From a virus, in the IMG/VR virus record IMGVR_UViG_3300023109_003296, positions 1 through 64,000 of that record: a stretch of 64,000 nt of DNA. One strand, 5' to 3'. The notes under the pieces are model-generated. The model made no database searches. It had not been told where the DNA came from and was given only the letters and a program-made list of their open reading frames with translations. A program made the position numbers and the translations under genes. Below are positions 41,583 through 51,100 of this stretch, one piece after another. Position 1 is the stretch's first letter. Every line of letters begins with the position of its first letter.

Positions 41583-42644
41583 ATGAAAATTTTAGTAGAT
41601 GCACCACTAAATTCCTTGAGCCTTGGTAATGTTAGTTATAACATTATCAAGGAGCTTAAGGGCAAGGGTCATGATGTGGCTGTATGGCCAATGAACGAAG
41701 GCAATGTTGATCTCTCTGCTTATAACGTTTCAGACGAATTTAAGGAGTTTTTACAAGATGCTATAGATAAGCGTTTTGATTTTCTATCTAAAGACATACC
41801 ATCCATTAAGGTTTGGCATTTAAACGGATCTGAAAACAGAAAAAATCCAAATCAGTATCTTTATACTTTTTACGAATGTAGTGATCCAACTGATATCGAG
41901 AAAAAGCTTTGCGAAGCTCAAAACAAAACAATATTCAGTTCTTCTTGTTCAGCTGAAATGTTTAATGCTGAGTTTGTTCCTCTTGGATTCGATAGAGATT
42001 TCTTCAAGACTGATAAGTCTTATCTGAAAGATGTAACTCATTTTGGTTTAATGGGTAAGTTTGAGAACAGAAAACATACAGCTAAAATCATTCAAACATG
42101 GGTTAAAAAGTATGGAAACAATAACAAATACCAATTAAGTTGTTGTGTAAATAATCCGTTCTTCAAGGAAGAAGAAATGAATCACCTTATTAACAATTCA
42201 CTTGGTGGACAAAGATATACAAATGTAAACTTCTTGCCTTATCTTAAAACTAATAATGAGGTTAACGAATTATTAAACTCTATCGATATTGATCTTACTG
42301 GTCTTTCTGGAGGAGAAGGTTGGAACCTTCCAGCATTTAACGCTACATGCCTAGGCAAGTGGAGTATTGTTCTAAATGAAACTTCCCACAAAGACTGGGC
42401 AACTAAAAACAATTCAATTCTAATTGATTCTAGTTCTAAGGTAGATTCCCATGACGGAAGGTTCTTTATGAAGGGTTCTAACTTTAATCAGGGTCAATTT
42501 TATGATTGGGATACTGATGAAGTAGCATATGCCATGGAAAAAGCTGAAGAAAAAGTAGGACAAATTAACACAGAGGGACAAAAATTAGCGGACAAATTTA
42601 CCTACTCTAAAACAGTTGATGGTATTTTATCCCATATTTCCTAG
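41583..42644 (+). CDS. GT4-type glycosyltransferase
   Basis: 353 residues, GT-B fold. MKILVDAPLNSLSLGNVSYNIIKELKGKG is the N-terminal Rossmann start; THFGLMGKFENRKH is the donor-domain strand with the basic residue; DLTGLSGGEGWNLPAFNATCLG is the E-x7-E type donor-binding helix start, with G-E-G-W. The last gene of the kinase-sigma-SSB unit, starting directly at the SSB stop. Why a glycosyltransferase is placed among replication genes is not clear; the target could be phage DNA, host DNA or a surface sugar. Confidence 0.7.
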   Translation: MKILVDAPLNSLSLGNVSYNIIKELKGKGHDVAVWPMNEGNVDLSAYNVSDEFKEFLQDAIDKRFDFLSKDIPSIKVWHLNGSENRKNPNQYLYTFYECSDPTDIEKKLCEAQNKTIFSSSCSAEMFNAEFVPLGFDRDFFKTDKSYLKDVTHFGLMGKFENRKHTAKIIQTWVKKYGNNNKYQLSCCVNNPFFKEEEMNHLINNSLGGQRYTNVNFLPYLKTNNEVNELLNSIDIDLTGLSGGEGWNLPAFNATCLGKWSIVLNETSHKDWATKNNSILIDSSSKVDSHDGRFFMKGSNFNQGQFYDWDTDEVAYAMEKAEEKVGQINTEGQKLADKFTYSKTVDGILSHIS

Positions 42645-42653
42645 GTTTTTCAA

Positions 42654-42683
42654 TTGGCACAGTATATGCAATAGTAATATATT
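42654..42683 (+). promoter_or_regulatory. Promoter of the Hsp20 gene
   Basis: TTGGCA (42654-42659), 18-base spacer to TATATT (42678-42683), directly before the ATG at 42684, or 15 bases to TAATAT (42675-42680). The leader would be absent. Confidence 0.5.
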
Positions 42684-43004
42684 ATGACATCAATTATTAA
42701 TGAATTATTGAATATTGACAGGGCTTACCAAGACACAACAAACTTGGTAAAAAGCAGCGATGACGTTTATACCGTTGAATTTGAACTTGCTGGATTTTCC
42801 AAAAAGGATGTAAAGATTACGGTTTGTGATGAAGTCTTAACAATTGAAGCTGAAAAAAGTGGTAAAAAGAAAAAGACCCACAAGGTTTATCTAAAAAACC
42901 TAGTTTCGTTGGATGGTATTTCATCTAAAATGTCTGATGGGTTGTTAACAATAACAATGCCAAAAAAAGAAGTAAAAAAAACCTTAACCATTAACGTCGA
43001 TTAA
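42684..43004 (+). CDS. Small heat-shock protein, Hsp20/alpha-crystallin family
   Basis: 106 residues. The alpha-crystallin domain is complete: YTVEFELAGFSKKDVKITV with the D-x-P-G-like start, LTIEAEKSGKKK, then LVSLDGISSKMSDGLLTITMPK, where G-L-L-T-I-T-M-P is the family's end-of-domain signature. The N-terminal arm is very short (about 25 residues). No I-x-I tail motif apart from LTINV. It is an ATP-independent chaperone, known in marine phages, possibly for folding large virion proteins. Confidence 0.9.
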   Translation: MTSIINELLNIDRAYQDTTNLVKSSDDVYTVEFELAGFSKKDVKITVCDEVLTIEAEKSGKKKKTHKVYLKNLVSLDGISSKMSDGLLTITMPKKEVKKTLTINVD

Positions 43005-43028
43005 TCTCTAGTTATTGTTCATCATGAG

Positions 43029-43057
43029 CGGGTGTAGTTGAAAAACTACGCCCGTTT
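43029..43057 (+). terminator. Terminator of the Hsp20 gene
   Basis: CGGGTGTAGTT and AACTACGCCCG form an 11-base-pair stem (one G-U pair) with a GAAA loop, then TTTGTAT. Coordinates are good to about one base. The downstream T-run is weak. It overlaps the next promoter. Confidence 0.7.
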
Positions 43058-43067
43058 GTATATAATA
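43038..43067 (+). promoter_or_regulatory. Consensus promoter for the FmdB-like gene
   Basis: TTGAAA, 17-base spacer, TATAAT, five bases before the ATG of the FmdB-like gene. The -35 begins in the stem of the terminator hairpin and ends in its GAAA loop. Coordinates to within a base. Confidence 0.65.
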
Positions 43068-43071
43068 AAGT

Positions 43072-43461
43072 ATGCCCATTTACGAATACCGAAATCCAGA
43101 AACAGGAGAGACCGCAGAAGTCATTCAAACGATGTCAGAGGATCATGTTTACTTTGATGCTGAAGGTCTTGAATGGAAAAGAGTACTCGTTGTTCCAAAT
43201 ATGTCTATAGACTCTCAGATTGACCCTAATAGCCAAAAAGAATTCATACAAAAAACAAGTAACAAAAAAGGCTCTCTTGGAGACATAATGGATTACAGTA
43301 AAGAATTAAGTGAAGCTCGTTCAGATAAAAATGGAGGAATAGATCCAGTAAAGGAAAATTATTATAAGGAATATGCTGCTAAAAGGAAGGGTGCAAAACA
43401 CGTAGACCAAATGAAATCCGAAGTTAATAAAAACAGCCAGGTTAATATAGATTTTGATTGA
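43072..43461 (+). CDS. FmdB-like protein without zinc ribbon
   Basis: 129 residues. Starts MPIYEYRNPETGETAEVIQTMSED, the exact frame of FmdB zinc-ribbon regulators (M-P-I-Y-E-Y-R-C-x-x-C-G), but the cysteines are replaced and the protein contains none. A long polar, helical tail follows, ending INIDFD-like acidic. It has a strong promoter right before it and no leader. Similar zinc-free forms are common in marine phages. Function unknown; protein-protein or structural role likely. Confidence 0.7.
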   Translation: MPIYEYRNPETGETAEVIQTMSEDHVYFDAEGLEWKRVLVVPNMSIDSQIDPNSQKEFIQKTSNKKGSLGDIMDYSKELSEARSDKNGGIDPVKENYYKEYAAKRKGAKHVDQMKSEVNKNSQVNIDFD

Positions 43462-43479
43462 AAAGTCGACCGACTTTTT
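43461..43479. terminator. Bidirectional terminator between convergent genes
   Basis: AAAAGTC-GACC-GACTTTTT, a 7-base stem with A on one side and T on the other, so it can stop transcripts from either direction: the FmdB-like gene from the left and the tail block from the right. Confidence 0.7.
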
Positions 43480-43486
43480 ATTTGCA

Positions 43487-43651
43487 TCATCCTCCAGTTC
43501 CAAATTTTTTACCAAATCTTTTGTGCCACTGTTGTATTGCTTCTCCTGCTGAGTGGCCTTTTGTTATAAATTCTTGTCCAAATTCAGATTTATATATAGC
43601 AGTCCAAATTCCTGTTTTTTTATCTCTTTTTAATGACGGTTTAATATTCAT
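43487..43651 (-). CDS. Small hypothetical protein, 54 aa
   Basis: A short minus-strand gene: ATG at 43651, stop at 43487. It starts MNIKPSLKRDKKTGIWTAIY and ends QQWHKRFGKKFGTGG. Its start is six bases after the stop of the 964-residue repeat gene, so it is the last gene of the tail block. Basic, with two aromatic strands and a helix (GHSAGEAIQQWHKRF), perhaps a DNA- or virion-associated protein. Not recognised. Confidence 0.6.
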   Translation of the reverse strand: MNIKPSLKRDKKTGIWTAIYKSEFGQEFITKGHSAGEAIQQWHKRFGKKFGTGG

Positions 43652-43657
43652 ATTAAA

Positions 43658-46552
43658 TTAAGGCATTTCTATTATATCTATATTATTTCCAGAAAAATTC
43701 CATGCGCTATTATAATTTCCAGATTGTCCATTCGGTACGTAAATCTCCGTCAATGCTGGCATTGAATCAAAAGCAGTAGTGTCATCGAAACCTCCTCCAA
43801 ATGTAGGAGCAGGTCCCATAAAGAACAGTCCAGACAAACTGTTACATCTAGTGAATGGATTGACACCCCATTTAGTGACCGTTGAAGGAATTGTTACCTC
43901 TTTGAGGTTTGTGTTTGGATTAGAACTTTCCATTTGTAAGAAATATGAAGGTATATTTTCCAAACCTTCGTTCAAATAAACTCCGCTTATTGTCCTGTTC
44001 TTGCTAAATGAAAAACCCCCCATACCTGTTAACGAAGTGGGTGTATTTATTTCTCCTATCATGCATGACTGAAAACAATAACCAGGTATATACTCTAATC
44101 CATTATTGAAATTCACCACACTTAAGTTTGGCGAACTAATAAACGCTCTAGAACCAATCCCTGTTAAAGAAGCTGGCATTGTAACTTCAGTTATATTATT
44201 GCTTAAAGCAAAGCAGTTGGCTTCTAATTCCGTTATTGATGAAGGTAAAGTTATGCTTGTAAGATTATTACCATAAAATGCACTATTTTTAATCCCTGTT
44301 ATTGTAGATGGCAAATTAATTCCACTAAGTTTTGGACAGTAAGAAAACATGTTATCTCCAATATATGGTATTCCCTCGCCCAATGTAACACCACTTAAAA
44401 GAGAACAAGAAGTAAAAGATCTAGGATAAATATACTGTAAGCTACCCCCTAAGTTTACACTTGATAAGTTTGTACCATTAAAAGAACCGTAATAACTTTG
44501 ATAACTCACATATCCATCTAAACTCTCTATGTTTGGCAAATCAACATGACCAATATAAGGGTTTTGATAGAAAGCATGTCCATCTATTGTAGTTATAGTG
44601 CTTGGTAGATTAATATCTCCACTTATACCACATTGACGAAAAGCCTCTCTGCCTATTCTTTTTACTCCTTCTTGGATAAATACTCCAGACAAAGAATTTG
44701 AACCTTCAAAACAGTAATCATGAATACCATCAGCACCTGAAATCGTTCCTGGTATAGTTACTTCTGTAAGAGAATCGCAATTAGCAAAAACGCTGGAGGC
44801 TAATTTTTCTAATTGATTTAAATCTAAACCACTTAAAGATGAGCAATTACTAAACACACTATATTCCATCTCTTTTAAAGAATCTGGTGCATGAAACCAC
44901 TCAAGACCATTACACGAATTGAATGCTGAGTATCTTATAACCTCTAAAGAGTCCATTCCTTTTATTTCTTTTAATCCATTGGATGAGCTGCAAAATTGTG
45001 GAGGAATTTCCGTTATTAAAGGAGGAATAGTTATCTCTAATAACGAATTACAGAATTTGAAAGTGCTACCATCACCTAATGTTGTAAGACTATTAGACAG
45101 TCTAACACCAGAAAGAGAACTGCAATTATAAAATTGATTGCTTCTATTAAAATTATCTATATACTCCAAATCAATATACAACAAATCTGAACACGAAAAA
45201 AAAGTGTTTCCTCTAAGTTGAGATTGACCAGAAGACATGCTTACCCCACTTATATTTGTATTCTCCCAACAATTTGCACCCATATAAGTTACACTGTCTG
45301 GAATATCAATAAAACCACTAATATTGCTATTAATAAAAGCACTGAAATCAATTGCAGCAAGTGTTGATGGGAATTCAATTGTTTTCAAGCTATAGGTATT
45401 TTGGAAACAACTATTTCCAATATATGATAAAGTATTACCTAAATAAATACCAGAAAGAGAATCGCAGTTGCTGAAACAGCTTTGTCCCAATGATCCCATA
45501 TTATCTGGAAGCTCTACGTATTCAAGAGATTCACAATTATAAAAAGTAGAATCACTTAAAGATAAAACGTTGTTAACTGGATTAAACACAACCTCTCTAA
45601 GACCAGTGCAATCTTGGAAACAATTTATACCAATAGTTTCAAGGCTTGAAGGGAAATACAAACCAGACAAAACATCACAACTAAGAAACGCATTACTTCT
45701 AATTTCTTCAAGCCCCTCGTTAAAGGTAACCCCGCTTAAGTCATCACAAGCATTAAAAGCATTTTCACCTATCCCAGTAATATTTGAAGGTATTTCGACG
45801 CCACTTAAACTAGTACAACCATAAAAACCGTATCTATTAATAAATTCTAACCCAACACCGAAATTAACATAAAGAAGATTAGTATTACCATAAAAAGCAC
45901 TAGCTCCTAAATAAGTTAAACTATCAGGAAGTGTAACCCCAGATAAAGAATAACAATAACCAAAACCAGTTATCCCTATATATTCCAATGTATTAGGTAA
46001 ATTCAATTCCAAAAGAGACTCACAATTTTTGAAAGCTTCATATTCAATTCTGTTCAATGAACTACCAAGGTTGATCCCCGTAAGAGATATACAATCATTA
46101 AATGCTCTCGGTCCCATATCTTCAACAATATCCCCACAATTAACATAATTAACATTTGAGCAAGTTGCAAAACAATTATTACCTATTTCTAAAACTGAAT
46201 CAGGGATTTGTATTGAGGTTATATTGTCACAATTATAAAAAGTAGAAGTTTGCAATACAGATACGCCACTGCCTAGAGTTAATACCCCAGGCATTCCCGC
46301 ACTAAAAAAAGCACTAGTACCAATATTATTAACACTATCGGGTATTGTTATAGGGTGTTTAATTGACTCACATCCTTTAAATGCAGATCCTCTAATTTCC
46401 TTTAATCCTTCGTTCAAATCTACACTTTTCAACTTTGCGCAATCTAAAAAAGATTGCGTTCCAATACCAGTAAGTCCTGACGGCCAATAAAAAGTCTCTA
46501 AATTTATGCACCCGTTAAATGCATTATTATCTATGTGTGTTATAGTATTCAT
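43658..46552 (-). CDS. BspA-type leucine-rich repeat protein, second half of a split protein
   Basis: 964 residues made wholly of LRR_5 (BspA-like) repeats of about 23 residues, pattern L-x-x-I-x-x-x-A-F-x-x-C-x-x-L-x-x-V-x-L-P-x-x-(V/L). It begins mid-repeat (MNTITHIDNNAFNGC) with no N-terminal domain, and ends with the family's C-cap (IYVPNGQSGNYNSAW, then IIEMP). Its ATG overlaps the TGA of the preceding gene, whose product ends in the same repeat array. It is very likely the continuation of that protein. The solenoid should be a long, curved beta sheet, extracellular, suited to binding. Confidence 0.85.
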   Translation of the reverse strand: MNTITHIDNNAFNGCINLETFYWPSGLTGIGTQSFLDCAKLKSVDLNEGLKEIRGSAFKGCESIKHPITIPDSVNNIGTSAFFSAGMPGVLTLGSGVSVLQTSTFYNCDNITSIQIPDSVLEIGNNCFATCSNVNYVNCGDIVEDMGPRAFNDCISLTGINLGSSLNRIEYEAFKNCESLLELNLPNTLEYIGITGFGYCYSLSGVTLPDSLTYLGASAFYGNTNLLYVNFGVGLEFINRYGFYGCTSLSGVEIPSNITGIGENAFNACDDLSGVTFNEGLEEIRSNAFLSCDVLSGLYFPSSLETIGINCFQDCTGLREVVFNPVNNVLSLSDSTFYNCESLEYVELPDNMGSLGQSCFSNCDSLSGIYLGNTLSYIGNSCFQNTYSLKTIEFPSTLAAIDFSAFINSNISGFIDIPDSVTYMGANCWENTNISGVSMSSGQSQLRGNTFFSCSDLLYIDLEYIDNFNRSNQFYNCSSLSGVRLSNSLTTLGDGSTFKFCNSLLEITIPPLITEIPPQFCSSSNGLKEIKGMDSLEVIRYSAFNSCNGLEWFHAPDSLKEMEYSVFSNCSSLSGLDLNQLEKLASSVFANCDSLTEVTIPGTISGADGIHDYCFEGSNSLSGVFIQEGVKRIGREAFRQCGISGDINLPSTITTIDGHAFYQNPYIGHVDLPNIESLDGYVSYQSYYGSFNGTNLSSVNLGGSLQYIYPRSFTSCSLLSGVTLGEGIPYIGDNMFSYCPKLSGINLPSTITGIKNSAFYGNNLTSITLPSSITELEANCFALSNNITEVTMPASLTGIGSRAFISSPNLSVVNFNNGLEYIPGYCFQSCMIGEINTPTSLTGMGGFSFSKNRTISGVYLNEGLENIPSYFLQMESSNPNTNLKEVTIPSTVTKWGVNPFTRCNSLSGLFFMGPAPTFGGGFDDTTAFDSMPALTEIYVPNGQSGNYNSAWNFSGNNIDIIEMP

Positions 46553-48135
46553 GGATTGGTCGTTGTCACTGAAGTTAAACTAGTACAGCCTTGGAAAGCA
46601 CCTTGAGATATAGAAAGCAAATTAGCATCAATGACAAGAGATTCCAAATCATCGCAATTCCTGAAAGCTTTATTACCCATACCTGTAATGTTTTGCGGTA
46701 TGAAAAGTTGTCCAGTTATTTCTAAGTGTTCAAAGGAACTTTCACCTATTGTATCTACTAAACCTCCAAATGCTATTGACCTTAAATTATCATGTGGACC
46801 ATAAATTGGATTTTGAGGGTAAGGTGGATTAATAGGATTATTCATTTTCCAATTATATGGTATTGTAGTATCGAAAGTATAATCGATGATAACATTGCTT
46901 GGCCCAGAGAAGATTCCTGAAGCTGATTCTGCATTTCCATCATACCCATCATAACCATATACTCTGGTTGGTACCTGATCACTTACAGGGCAAGCTTCTT
47001 TTGGTCTATATCTCGACTGAGCATCACATATAATACCTACAGAAACATCTTCAGAGTCTCCTATATCAACTTCAAAAACCAGATCTACAGACTTACTAGG
47101 GCCTATATTAGAAGAAAAATTCTCTGACAAAAGAACTGGTTTTATAAGAGTCCACTTTATTGCATTTTGGTTTTCACAGTCATTTGCTGAAATTGATATT
47201 CTATTACCAAAACCTCCCTCATGACACCTCCTCATTGATTGTGCTAGATCTACAGTTTCAATATTTGACAGTATGGCATTTACGGATAAAGTAGCTCTTA
47301 TTGGATATTCTACAACTCTAGCATATACTCCCTTTGTACCTAAACGTCTTAATTCCTCTCTTGGCATAGGAATTGATAGGTTTGCACTTTGAAGGTGAAA
47401 AGAACCATTGCCACTTGTTTTAGATATAGATTCACCACTTATAACACCATCCAAACCTTCAAAAGTTAAAGTTATATCTCGAGGTTTCAATGCAGTTGGA
47501 CCGCCCTGCCCAGTATTATATGGAGGACATAGTGTAGCCCTGTAACCATCTTCTGAGTATGGTCTAGCGTTTTCCATATTAATAGAGGGTACATCTGCGT
47601 AAATATCAGTTCCCCAAGTACCCTCCCCACTTACAACGGTATTTATACAGTTTATATTTGAACCTTCGCAAGATACATTTACAGTAGGTAAAGATCCAAC
47701 GGAAAGGTCCACGGAATAGTTAGTAATAAAAACATTTCCAATTCCCATGATACTTATATCATCCCCATAATCTAAATCAACGGAATCCAAGCCCTCATCA
47801 GAAGTCAAAATATACAAATTAAAACCATTATTATCTTCTATGTGTTTTTTCGAAAACTGGAATGATTCTTCGACATTAAAACCCAAAGCTTTTTCGTTTT
47901 GTCCGTCACTCAAATAATAAGAAAAATCAAAATTAACTGTAGGCAAATCAAGTATAGAGTCAATTCTAGAAGAGAGACCATACTGATTCACATCAGTTTT
48001 ATTCATAGTAAAGCCATAATTACTACTTTGAATTCTTATCAACTCACAGTGATTCAAATTAGAGGTAGAAAATATGTCATCACTAACATAAATCGACTCT
48101 GATTGATAGATTACCCTGTTTCTTGATTTCTTCAT
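46549..48135 (-). CDS. Tail-tube-like protein entering an LRR array
   Basis: 528 residues. Residues 1-410 are the same domain as the N-terminus of the 3172-residue protein, with IGNVFITNYSVDLSVGSLPTVNV, then YARVVEYPIRATLSVNA. The domain also matches the 273-residue gene at 59536, so three copies exist. The last 80 residues form about three LRR_5 repeats (LFIPQNITGMGNKAFRNC). It has no C-cap: the repeat run breaks at GCTSLTSVTTTNP and picks up in the next gene by ATGA overlap. Likely a virion tail protein of the tube or tip. Confidence 0.75.
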   Translation of the reverse strand: MKKSRNRVIYQSESIYVSDDIFSTSNLNHCELIRIQSSNYGFTMNKTDVNQYGLSSRIDSILDLPTVNFDFSYYLSDGQNEKALGFNVEESFQFSKKHIEDNNGFNLYILTSDEGLDSVDLDYGDDISIMGIGNVFITNYSVDLSVGSLPTVNVSCEGSNINCINTVVSGEGTWGTDIYADVPSINMENARPYSEDGYRATLCPPYNTGQGGPTALKPRDITLTFEGLDGVISGESISKTSGNGSFHLQSANLSIPMPREELRRLGTKGVYARVVEYPIRATLSVNAILSNIETVDLAQSMRRCHEGGFGNRISISANDCENQNAIKWTLIKPVLLSENFSSNIGPSKSVDLVFEVDIGDSEDVSVGIICDAQSRYRPKEACPVSDQVPTRVYGYDGYDGNAESASGIFSGPSNVIIDYTFDTTIPYNWKMNNPINPPYPQNPIYGPHDNLRSIAFGGLVDTIGESSFEHLEITGQLFIPQNITGMGNKAFRNCDDLESLVIDANLLSISQGAFQGCTSLTSVTTTNP

Positions 48136-51100
48136 GTTACTGATACTATTTGAGCGCCATTTGGTAAATTTTGTCTTCCACTAAATGTCGGATTATTATA
48201 TTCATTATATACACTACTATGTACAAAAAATTGAATATTGTTGTTTGTGCTAAGAAAATTACCTGTGCCTTCAAAAATTCCAGTTCCTACGTTTTCAGCA
48301 ATGAATACTAGCGATAAAGAGGTAGAGCTATCAAAGTTTCCTGTTCCCATTGTAGCGTTTGTATCTGTTGTATCTATATACAACTCGGTCAAGTTAGCGC
48401 AATTTTTCCAGTTAGCGTTTCCTATTGTTCCACTAAATCCAGCCCCTATCCTCAATGTTTGAATCCCCAAAGAATCTTGAAAGTTCGAATGATTCATTGA
48501 TTCTAAAGTGCTAGGTACTACAAACGGCTGAGTATCGAAAACCAGGTTTCCAAACTTGCGAGATCCCATCCAGTTATAATTACCTATTGTTTTTAAGGTC
48601 GATGGAAACACAACATCGTCTACTGTAGCATCTCTCCAGTTACCATAATCCATGCTAATAAGACCCTCTGGCAAATCACAACTGCGAAGAGCATTCGAAA
48701 ATCTAAAGTTTTCATAAGTCATTGTTTCTAATGAATTATTTGGAATATAAACTCCGCTCAATTTGGGGCAAGAATAAAAATTCCTATCTTCCCATGTAGT
48801 GGCATTAGGAGCAATTTTAACTTCTTCTAATTGAGGGCATTCTTTAAAATCTTCATTCAGGTGTCCAGTGAAGCTTGTGCATTGAGAAAAATCAATACCT
48901 GTTAAATTTGACTTATAAAAAGTGTTTCCATAAAAACCGTTCCGTTCATTGTCAAGCATACCTATCTTTTCTAAGCTGCTAGGAAGAACTATTCCACTAA
49001 TGTCAGCTTCATAAAATGCTCTATAACTAATAGTATCAACTGAATTTGGAAGTGTAAATGGTAAATTTCCAACCCATGCACCTTCAAATGCACTTTGATG
49101 TATTCTTTCTAAAACAAAAGTATTAAATGTAAAACCAGTTATCCTAGCGTCTTCAAATGACGAGTAGTCCATGACTGTAGTATTAGCCCTCCAATCCAAA
49201 TTGTTTATTATCGATTCTTGTAGGACACTGTAACCAACATTCGTAATACTGGAACAAATTTCTAAAGTATCAATACTTGTGCACTGTCTAAATGCTCTAT
49301 CTCCAAGTGTTTGCAGTTGAGAGTTGCATAGAAATATATCTGTTAAATTAGGATTTTCTCTAAAAGCATAAGCTCCTATAAAATCAACATCTGTTGACCT
49401 AATATCAATTTCTGTAAGACCGCAATTATCAAAAGCTCCATATCCAATACTTGTCATTGCTCCATTATTAGGAAAAGTAACACCAGTTAATTTAGTACAA
49501 CCCTGAAACATCTTCGGGGCGACGGTTGTTATAATGTCTGGGTTTTGCCAAACAACAGACTCAAGATATGGCATGTCTGCAAAAGTAGAATAATAACCAG
49601 GATCAAGTCCAATTTTTGGTAAATTTAACACTCCAGAATGTTTGTTGTATTGAAAGCCTTGATACCATAATCTTTGAGGATTAGCAGTGCTAGGCGAACC
49701 AAAACTAACTTCATTAATTACAGAAGAAAAATCAAGAGTCCAATCAGAATTGTAAAACGCCTGTGTCTTAACTTCTCTTAATCCAGAATCAAAAACCCAA
49801 GTCCTATTGGCTCCTGATCCAGTTTGACGAAAGTTGCTAAAGCATCCAGTTTCAAAAACTTCAAAATTGATATCTGTTAAGTAAAGATTGTTAACTTTGG
49901 CAGAAGCTAGAATCTTTTCATTCATTGTTTTTGAATACTGAGGTCTTGATGGGTCTCCAGACCAATAAAAGTCTTTTGATTCAATTCCATAAAATGCACC
50001 AGTTCCCAAACCAGAAACCCCAGCATGCAAGTAAAAGTCAGCGTCCCTCATATATACATAGTAGAAAGCTGCCTCGCCTATCTCTTCTACACCGCTAGGT
50101 ATTATTAAATCAACTTGTAATCCACTATATCCGTTGGAATGGAATTGTCCAATAGGAGGATCACGATAGTAATCCCTACTACCTGCGTCATAATTAGAAG
50201 CTTCATAGAAGGTGCGATTTTCTATTCTTTTTAATTTGGAACCTGATTGGAATTCAATTCCAGTAAGAAATGCACATTGTTCAAACGCACCTTCACCTAG
50301 ATACTCCACTGAATTTGGTATTAAAATATTACCAAACTTATGTCTTTTAAAAGCATCATCAAAGTTTTCACAATTTTTATAAAAAGCGTAATCACCAATT
50401 CCAGTTAATCCTCCGTCAAGATCAAAAGTTCCACTATTTATAAAATGCTTGCGCATATCGTAAAACATGGAATTTTGTATGTAAAATGCATTTTTAATGT
50501 CTAATCCTGAAGTGTAAAATATATTTTTAAATATATCAACTCCACCATCACTTATATCCCATCCAGAAGGAAGTATTATTTTATCTGGATGCTGCCCATC
50601 TGGAGATTTGCCTATTCCTTGAAATGCTCTCGAACCTAGATATACATCTTGTGGTACATCAATAACATATCCGTCGTTATCATTTTCAATTCCACGAAAT
50701 ATTAAACAATCTCTAAAAGCATCTTTTCCAATCCCAGAAAGGTTATTCCATGACGTAAAACCTCTCAAAAATTCGCAGCTTCGGAAAGCTCCATCATTTA
50801 TAAGCTGTAAAGACTCAGGCATATTAACATAATCCCTTATCGATGATTGCCTGAAAGCATCAATCCCCAAATATTCTAAAGATTGTGGAAGAGTGATTGA
50901 ACTATTTATGTTGTCGCAATCAAAGAACGCTCGATAATTAATTCCACTTAATCCTTCACCAAATTGAATACCTGGCATATTGGCGCTCGTAAATGCTTGT
51001 TGACCTATATATTCCATGTTTTCTGGTAAAACAAGATTAAAAGCGTAATGACTGATCTGAGCGAACGCCTGAAGTTCTATTCTTTTTAGAGAATTTCCTG

